From Phoronis australis (Eukaryota > Phoronida > Phoronidae), in NCBI GenBank assembly GCA_002633005.1, contig NMRA01000016.1, positions 1,525,860 through 1,589,859 on the forward strand: a stretch of 64,000 nt of DNA, in the 5' to 3' direction. The notes under the pieces were generated by a model. That model was not told where the DNA came from. It saw only the letters and a list, made by a program, of their open reading frames with translations, and did not search any database. A program made the translations under genes and the position numbers. This document shows positions 58,401 through 64,000 of this stretch, piece after piece (position 1 is the first letter of the stretch; each line of letters starts with the position of its first letter).

Positions 58401-61400
58401 GTGACACATGAGGTACATCTGTTGTTCCTAATGATGCGTTAAGATTAATTAGTAAAATTTAGTTACACGTTGATCGTGAACTCATTTCTATCTGTGCTGA
58501 GAATCAGATTGCTGCCATTTAATGAATTCCGTAATTTACTGTATATTTTCATCGTATTATTTTCAAAATACTAATTCAGCCTGTGTTATTTCTGTTCTCT
58601 AGGTGTTGTCAGGGGCAATGGTGTTCTCGCACGAGTTACTAGTAATATGTAAATGAGTCACTACGGAGAGTGCCTATAAACCTTCCTTCCATCACATAAA
58701 ACAACTTTTGTCTTAGACCACTTACCGTCATGAAATTGTTCCTTAGTCTTGGAGGTGTTTTCATGGCTTGGAAAGAACTGACATTTTGTCTTCGCTTGAG
58801 ACGAGGCTCTACAAGTGGGCGTGTCACAACGTGTCATTTTATGCACCGACCATCATCTCAAGGAATAAAGATTGTCAGTTTTTTGCAAAACCGTTTCCCA
58901 TATGAGTAAAGATTAGTTGAGACTAAATTTATGGCAACAAATGGTCTAAATCAAATGTTTATTTCTTGAATACTACGCAGGTTTATGGCCACTTTAATGT
59001 TTTTAATTTCAACGCAAGTTAATTGTCTGAATTTATTGTAAATCAACCGCAGTTAACAGAATGTGTGCTGACTGGTGGTGAGAACCCTGAGTGGGGGGCC
59101 TCACAGCTGTTGTGCTAACTTTGTCTGTAAAATTTGTATACGTTTCAGGTGATGAATCGACTTTACGAGAATCCTAGTAACAGGGTGTGTGCTGATTGTG
59201 GGCAGGAGAACCCCGACTGGGCAGCTACACATCTGTTGGTCGTCATCTGTAAGAAGTGCGCTGGTAAGTGTGGTTCAAAGGGTTCTGTGACCATGGGCTG
59301 GCAATTAATAACATAAAAATCAGAAGAGATGCAATTTAATTACATCAAAAGTGTCTTTCTGTGTACTGTGGTATCATAACGCATTGATGCGCTGCATAAA
59401 ACAAAGTTTTTACAATATGCGTGGGGATTTCGTGAACTCAGTATTTAGCTATGGGAATAATGGTGTATTCAAAAACCCAGTTCATGAAATTGATTTGACG
59501 TCTTCTTTGTTGAGTTTAATTCTTGTCATGTGGTCCTGAGAGCTTTCAGTGTTTGTAGTGTGACATTTAATGAAGTCGTGTCACTGTACAGTTGTTGTCT
59601 AGGATATGGCTTTATGCATAAAGTTGGGCTCAGTTATTGCATTACGGCAGTTCTGTGATGTCGTGGTAAAGGTCTGTGCTCTGTGACAGACATCTACATA
59701 GTCCCCATGCTGTGTCTCTTGATGATGTCACTTTTTATTTTGAAAACTTCACATTTCAACATTCAATTATCCAACTGTGATATGAAAATATCTTGAAATT
59801 AATTGTGTCTGATCTGGTTGTATTACATTTTTTTCAGGAATCCATAGAGAACTGTGGCCATTTAAGGTTAAATCTCTTAGGATGGACCTCAAAGTGTGGA
59901 AACCTACTCTTATAGAGGTGTGTAGCTTGACAAGATGGAGTTAGCTATTATTAAAATCTTTTTGGTCTATTTACACCGACCTCTTGTCTAATGACACTGT
60001 CATGATATTTTGGTCAGTCTATTCTCTGGCCATCGTTAGGTGTTCCTGCATTCTTAGAAGAACGAGCACGGATATGTGGTACACTCATGGTGTGATTTTT
60101 TGTCCGAGGCAGGATTTGAACCCATGACTTCTGAAACTACAGATAATTCGAGTCCAGCACCATAACCACTACACCACTTAGAGGGAATTTTATTATACTT
60201 AAACCTTCCAAAGTAGACTGAGCCTGGTGTCACTTGGTTGTTTGCTTGGCTGACTGAAGACATTGCCTTTTTGCTTTCATGTACATGGCTTCCTTGATCT
60301 TTCTCTTGATCCAACCTGTTTCACTGTCACGTATTCGGATGTTATTCCACTGGATATTGTGTTGTTTTGACCACATGTGTTCAGCTACTCCTGATGACGT
60401 ATTACGCTCTCTACAACACCTCTTGTGTTCAGCAATTCTCGTCTCCAGTGGTCTTAATGTTTCACCGATATACGATTCACCACATTCACATGGGATTTCA
60501 TAGATGACATTTTTCTTTTTCCCCATGTCAGTTCTTGGTTTGACTTTTGTCAGTCACCGACCCAGTGTGTCTGAGCTGCGGTATACTGTTCTTATTTTAA
60601 ATTCTTTACATATGCATCCTAGCTTCTCGGTTATTCTGGGTATAGACGGTAATCACACCATGAGTGTACCACATATCCTTGCTCGTTCTAAAAACGCGGA
60701 AACACCTGACGATGGCTGGAGAATAGACCGACCGAAACGTCGTGACAGTGCAAATAGACAAGAGGTCGGTGTAAAATAGACCAAGAGATTTTTATAATTG
60801 TCGTAACATGCCACCACCTCAGAGCAGTTTTAGAAAGTCAAGATGGAGTTGGATTCATTAGTGCAGAGATTCATAAGGGAAGTGTTTCGTCTGGCCAATC
60901 ACACCTGTGTGTTGATAAATTCAAGGTGTTGATTGTTAAGGGGAAAGGTGATACAGCAAAAGTTCACAAGTTTGGGACAGCCTCTAGAATTTTGGACACT
61001 GAAATTCAATCCAAAATTGAACTTTTCTTTTTGAGGATTGGGACTTAGGCAATTTTAGCACTTATCTTAGTTCTGAGATATCGGACACTGCGTTTTGTAT
61101 GAACAGAGTCTGAAAAATTAAAATGTACTTTTCAGTTGACAAAATCGTCAAAAGTGGACGCTGATGTGTTTTCGTGAATCCCCATTGTGCAAAACTTCGA
61201 GGTGAATGTTCATTTGTCGTTAATCATAGGCGGATCCAGGGAGGTCAAGGGGGTATGGACCCCATCCTTTTTCCCTTGATTTTAGTGATATCAAATCTAG
61301 AATTTTCAAATTGTTGACTTAGACCCCCTTTTTTATAAAAATCCTTCATCCGATCGCATCCTTTTAAAAAATCCTGGATCTGCCCCTATTGATCGTAATT

Positions 61401-62790
61401 CTTGAATTTAAGACGGCCAGGATTGGCTATTTCTAAAACTTGGTGCAAGCTTGGACCTTGAGTTTAATTAATTAATTTTCACTGTCTCAAACTGGAACAT
61501 TTCCACGTTAATCAAGTGCTTGGTTATAGTCTACTGTGTGTGTTAGCTTGGTAATAGAGAAAGCTCGGGGGCCCCTGATGTTTGAGTCTGTTGTTGGAGT
61601 ACTGCCTGCTGTGTCAAAATGAAAACTGTTGCCTGCTCTAAACTTTTGTACTTCTCCAAATAAAATACCGGTAAATTGCCTTACATGATCATGTGTCTGC
61701 TAGTTTCACATCTAGTTATCTTCTTCGACGTTTTGGAGAAATCAAACTCTCTTAGGTCAAAAAGTCTCATGTCAAACTTTTGAATCTGTAATTTGCCTAC
61801 AAGAAGGACTGTATCGGTTTGTATTCAACGTTTGCCGTGTAATTTGTGTAACAAATGAAGAAAATTCGGTTGGTGTCTGAAGTAACAAGTAAAATAAATA
61901 TTACTGGGTGTCTTATCTTTTCCACAGCTTTATGTGACGTATGGTAACGAGGCAGCCAATTCCCTCTGGGAGTACTCTCTAGCCATTGGAGATAATATAC
62001 AGAGTGACTGTGACATGTGAGTAACTGACTAGACGTCTTTAGTTAGACTAGTCCCATGCTGCACAAATTCCTTAAAGTTCGAGTCATCAGTTCCCAGATA
62101 TGTACCTTTTGCGGAACAGATACCATCCATAATGTGAACGAAAAGTACTGAGAATTTAATATGATATGTGATTTATTCAAAGTAATTAGACCACCGGCCC
62201 TTTTTACAGAAATAGACACATTATATAAACACACAGACACCCACGTACTGGTATTAACAAAGTGCAAATGCGAGAGAAAGAGCAAAACAAATGAAACAAA
62301 ATCTACAATTCAAAATCTAATACTAACAGTACATCTCCATTTCTCTGCATGGACCAGGAGCTTGGCTACATTGTTCATGACATTAATATTTTGTGAACTC
62401 ACGAAGCAACCAAAGATACATGGTACGTCTATTACAGCAATTGGATTAATGAATCATTAGGCTTAAAACAGAAATGTTTGTCTATTACAAATATTCTACG
62501 AAAATCGTAATTATTCTAAATTCAACATTAGATGAACTCCTGTAATGGTGATTAGCAATGTGCAATTAATTATTTGTGATGTCACAGGAGTGAGTGTCTG
62601 TGTGCTTGTGTAAGGAACTCATCAACTTGTCCTAGCTGTACCGTTCATCTGATGTACGAATTAATTATATTATGTAAACCTTGTCCACTATTTTACTATT
62701 AGGTCCAGAAGAAAAGATTTCATTGTGGATAAGTATTGCAAGAAAAGCTTCCTAAAACACCACCTCTTATCGGGAGATCACCTTAACGAG
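43947..62790 (+). CDS. ARAP: ARAP-type Arf GAP with SAM, PH and ArfGAP domains; 3' end outside window
   Basis: ARAPs are PIP3-regulated GTPase-activating proteins for Arf and Rho that act at the plasma membrane and endosomes. Fourteen coding exons give 1217 codons in one frame: 43947-46419, 49462-49628, 50392-50432, 51348-51429, 51926-51988, 52999-53065, 54602-54708, 55358-55441, 55826-55935, 56738-56822, 59149-59263, 59838-59917, 61928-62016, 62703-62790. The order is SAM, a ~750-residue Ser/Pro-rich linker, PH1, PH2, ArfGAP; ankyrin repeats, later PH domains, RhoGAP and RA should follow off the right edge. The SAM domain is shared with ARAP2/3 and some ARAP1 isoforms. PDE2A being next door favours ARAP1-like ancestry. 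Start choice: first ATG after the acceptor at 43929, immediately before the SAM domain. Confidence 0.93.
47233..47316. repeat. 42 bp direct repeat, two copies
   Basis: Two adjacent copies of ttggagactatttgctgttg followed by aRttggttccactcg in ARAP intron 1. Confidence 0.85.
48982..49140. mobile_element. 159 bp MITE with 24 bp terminal inverted repeats, TA target
   Basis: TCGTAATCGTTCGGGTTAAC-GCCC on the left (48982-49005) and its reverse complement on the right (49117-49140) differ at one base. TA flanks both ends (48980-48981 and 49141-49142). The interior repeats TTAACCGCCC four times in two ~58 bp blocks. Degenerate relatives of the termini appear near 49674-49700 (TACCGTACTCGCAGGGTTAA) and near 50130 (GGGTGTTAAC). 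Confidence 0.9.
51212..51252. repeat. nested hairpin upstream of an ARAP PH exon
   Basis: GAACCAGTTT / AAACTGGTTC (10 bp, perfect) encloses CTCCA / TGGAG (5 bp) around an 8-base loop, about 95 bases before the exon at 51348. It would fold in the pre-mRNA. Confidence 0.75.
54315..54494. mobile_element. short MITE-like element, family A copy 3
   Basis: Ends TTGACCTATCGCC and GCAACAGGTCAGTT; full-length relative of 5965-6146. It ends about 107 bp before the ARAP exon at 54602. Confidence 0.8.
55358..56822 (+). other. ARAP: ARAP PH domain 2 exons
   Basis: Exons 55358-55441 (GYIGIGNEKGKRYFVVKNAK), 55826-55935 (DYKVATPIHEIEMNLASV, LSTPYRHYM) and 56738-56822 (LSFDSAQEVGQWMSAFREAI). They follow human ARAP1 from the second PH strand set through its C-terminal helix with the invariant tryptophan. 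They are joined in phases 0, 2 and 0 directly to the ArfGAP exons. Confidence 0.88.
56333..56590. mobile_element. degenerate MITE-like element, family B
   Basis: Starts TA|CGGTAAAATCTCAATTTCG, matching the terminal repeat of 63007-63251. The right terminus is not clear, so the end given is approximate. Confidence 0.4.
56823..59148 (+). other. ARAP intron between PH2 and ArfGAP exons
   Basis: 2.3 kb of AT-rich sequence. The only gene-like signal is a candidate cassette exon at 58603-58641 described separately, with an AATAAA at about 58864-58869 downstream. Confidence 0.5.
58603..58641 (+). other. ARAP: candidate 39-base cassette exon in ARAP
   Basis: A strong acceptor (TTATTTCTGTTCTCTAG) is followed by 13 codons, VLSGAMVFSHELL, and a weak donor CTA|GTAATA. 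Phase is 0 on both sides, matching the flanking exons. If the donor is skipped the frame stops at 58654-58656 and an AATAAA follows about 210 bases later, which would make an alternative last exon lacking ArfGAP. It is not conserved in the human protein as I recall it. Confidence 0.25.
60101..60180 (-). repeat. tRNA-like sequence inside the Penelope remnant
   Basis: On the - strand this has an A-box-like TGGTGTAGTGGTTATGG and a B-box GGTTCAAATCC, spaced about as in a tRNA. A cloverleaf with a clear anticodon arm is not obvious. It is probably a tRNA-derived SINE head or an internal part of the element. Confidence 0.6.
60230..60660 (-). pseudogene. GIY-YIG endonuclease end of a Penelope-like protein, with stop
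   Basis: The frame reads ITEKLGCICKEFKIRTVYRS, then an in-frame TGA in the short linker before LTKVKPRTD, then VIYEIPCECGESYIGETLRP, TRIAEHKR and HNIQW. IPC-x-C-G-x-x-YIGET-x-RPL-x-TRI-x-EHKR is the Penelope-type GIY-YIG core with its cysteine cluster and catalytic Arg. Only the portion from 60526 down is continuously open. Confidence 0.88.
60706..60760 (+). ncRNA. hammerhead-ribozyme-like core in the Penelope pseudo-LTR
   Basis: CTGACGA (60706-60712) fits CUGANGA. A stem GGCTGG / CCGACC around AGAATAGA follows, then GAAAC (60734-60738). The inverted copy in the left arm has GGCCAG / CTGACC, with changes on both sides that keep pairing, although its core has decayed (CTAACGA, CAAAA). The base after the candidate GU cleavage position appears to be G, which would not support cleavage, so activity is doubtful. 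Confidence 0.5.
60985..61500. repeat. interspersed repeat related to 16760-17070, interrupted
   Basis: Shares the ordered blocks gattgggac, gacatcggacattgtgttt/gatatcggacactgcgtttt, cagag-ctgaaa and tatttctaaaa with 16760-17070 (and its duplicate 18750-19062). Here it is split by the insertion 61228-61388. Confidence 0.7.
61228..61388. mobile_element. 161 bp hAT-like MITE nested in an older repeat
   Basis: Ends AGGCGGATCCAGGGA and TCCTGGATCTGCCCCTA are inverted repeats of a common GGCGGATCCAG MITE type. The flanks TTAATCAT (61220-61227) and TTGATCGT (61389-61396) match at 6 of 8 bases, and the related repeat at 16970 has TTGATCAC uninterrupted. This supports an 8 bp target duplication. Confidence 0.8.
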
Positions 62791-64000
62791 GTGAGTGACA
62801 TGCTTAACGACACTTGTTGGATACAAATTGTTAATAACCATATATTCTGAGCCTTAATGCATTTTACCAGAGGTTGCTTATGGTCTTATTTGACTGGTAA
62901 TGGCTTCATGGTCATTGTTTTTGTATTTGTCTCTTTTGCATTTGTATTGATATGTAATTCTCCTTCATATAGTTGTCTGGCTCATTAACATGTATATACA
63001 GTAATACGATAAAATCTCTCCAATTTCGGACAAAAATAATTTCTTCCAAAATTGGTCTTTTTTCATTTTTCAAACACTTCTAAAAATTGTTTTGAATGTC
63101 CACAGTTGCTAGAAACATTGTCTGGATGTAGCTATGACATGGACCTTTATGGTATAGCATCTATTTGGTGCTGCTCATCTTTAATGAAAAAATGAAAACA
63201 TAAATTTCACTTGTCCGTCATACTGTGTCCTAAATTGGTGAGATTTTACCGTATACGTATTGGAGCTAATTCTGGTATTTTTCAATCGAAGATAATTTCA
63301 AAATATCTCATATCTGAGTTGTAAATAATGTCAGTGTTGCTATGTGTCATACAGTGTATTTTTTGGATCATTGAAGTATTCTGTCTCAAAAGCATTGTTT
63401 TGATTTATGTGTTTAATATCTCGCTTTACGTGACTATTCACTCGTTTACCTGAGTGTCCAGTCTCGAGTATGGGGACAAGTTGAGCTGGATCTTGACTAA
63501 CTGATACTTAACAAATTTTGGGTTGTGACAAGCAGCTGACACACTTAAATAATGGCAAATTTTCAAGATGTTTGCACGATTCTTGCCCATTTGACATCGT
63601 AATGTGTAGTGGGTTTTAAATACGCCTTTCGCTTAACACTTAAATTGTGAAGCGAAAATTTTGAATTTTCTCCCTTGATTCCACCTTAGCTTTTGTTACT
63701 GGTAAATAAGTTGCGGCCATTTTGCTAGCATTCTCGAATAAGTTCGCTAGCTTACTCACACAACATTCATTTCGCATGATTTTACGTGACATGGTTTTCT
63801 TGTTGTTTTGGTTTTCTCATAAGAAACTTGCTCCGTGGTACAACGCTCTGATTATTTTGTCAATCAACACCTCGGTATTATATGAAATGTGAAGTAGAAT
63901 TCGTGAGGTGAGGAAGTGTTTCATTTACAAGTTTTTCAATGGATAGTATCCGTGTCCAGTTAACACACTGATGTAACGTCAGGGAACAAGTTGGGTGTAG
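62791..64000 (+). other. ARAP intron running off the window
   Basis: After the donor GAG|GTGAGTG at 62791 no further ARAP exon (ankyrin repeats expected next) is seen before the window ends. The only recognisable feature is the MITE at 63007-63251. Confidence 0.7.
63007..63251. mobile_element. 245 bp MITE, family B, TA target
   Basis: Left CGATAAAATCTCTCCAATTT and right terminus (reverse complement CGGTAAAATCTCACCAATTT) form ~26 bp inverted repeats with a few mismatches, flanked by TA (63005-63006 and 63252-63253). It is non-coding and lies in the last visible ARAP intron. Confidence 0.85.

Larger units (their letters stand above)
59954..60794 (-). mobile_element. Penelope-like element remnant with inverted pseudo-LTRs
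   Basis: Arms 59954-60097 and 60651-60794 are inverted copies (tttggtctatttacaccgac..., acactcatggtgtgatt). Between them the - strand encodes a Penelope-type C-terminal region with a GIY-YIG nuclease. Penelope-like elements are known for pseudo-LTRs in direct or inverted arrangement and for hammerhead ribozymes in them. The reverse transcriptase is missing, so this is a 5'-truncated copy. It lies in the ARAP intron between 59917 and 61928. Confidence 0.85.
59149..62790 (+). other. ARAP: ARAP ArfGAP domain exons
   Basis: Exon 59149-59263 begins VMNRLYENPSNRVCADCG and, with 59838-59917, forms the zinc finger and catalytic loop: CADC, 16 residues, CKKC, AGIH, R. This fits Cx2Cx16Cx2Cx4R including the arginine finger. 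Exons 61928-62016 (LYVTYGNEAANSLWEYSL) and 62703-62790 (RRKDFIVDKYCKKSFLKHH) continue the domain. The loop between the arginine and KVKSLRMD is two residues shorter than in human ARAP1 (ELWPF versus GLGAGVS). Confidence 0.9.

Noticed and set aside
60279-60779. Plus-strand ORFs across the Penelope remnant
   Set aside because: Antisense to the GIY-YIG coding strand, which carries the recognisable motifs.

Overview
This is a 64 kb piece of an animal nuclear genome. It has AT-rich introns, GT-AG exons with consistent phases, and many short interspersed repeats. Three multi-exon genes are recognisable from their spliced translations: a cGMP-regulated phosphodiesterase (PDE2A, + strand, 5' truncated by the window), neurochondrin (NCDN, - strand, complete except its first few dozen codons) and an ARAP-type Arf GAP (SAM, proline-rich region, two PH domains, ArfGAP; + strand, running off the right edge). 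Gene content plus Penelope-like, TTAA-target and MITE repeats suggest an invertebrate (marine deuterostome or lophotrochozoan); I cannot name the species. PDE2A and ARAP1 are also neighbours on human 11q13.4 (from memory), so part of this layout may be ancient.

Layout. 1-11649: PDE2A, 13 visible exons covering GAF-B and the whole HD-type catalytic domain. 11650-16338: convergent intergenic DNA with a 40 bp-arm foldback. 16339-32115: NCDN on the - strand, 16 complete coding exons plus a broken first exon. Its last two exons are present twice in a ~1.99 kb direct duplication whose junction is a single N, probably two unmerged haplotype contigs. 32116: another single N, which cuts NCDN exon 1. 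32117-43928: mostly repeats, including a 915 bp TTAA-flanked foldback transposon, a tRNA-derived SINE and two unassigned minus-strand ORFs. 43929-64000: ARAP, 14 coding exons in view, with introns carrying several MITEs and a Penelope-like element with inverted pseudo-LTRs and a hammerhead-like core.

The genes are separate transcription units rather than a pathway operon. PDE2A hydrolyses cAMP/cGMP, neurochondrin is an armadillo-like neuronal adaptor, and ARAP couples PIP3 to Arf and Rho GTPases. The most unusual signals are structural: (i) tandem duplication of exon 3' ends together with their splice donors at two places in NCDN, one amplified to 11 copies; (ii) a foldback transposon in which each ~311 bp arm carries the start of the same ORF, facing inward; (iii) clathrin/AP-2 type short motifs in the ARAP linker; (iv) the Penelope/hammerhead remnant; (v) assembly joints marked by single Ns at 5228, 17447 and 32116. 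All splice sites were read by eye from GT/AG, phase and homology; none was checked with transcripts.
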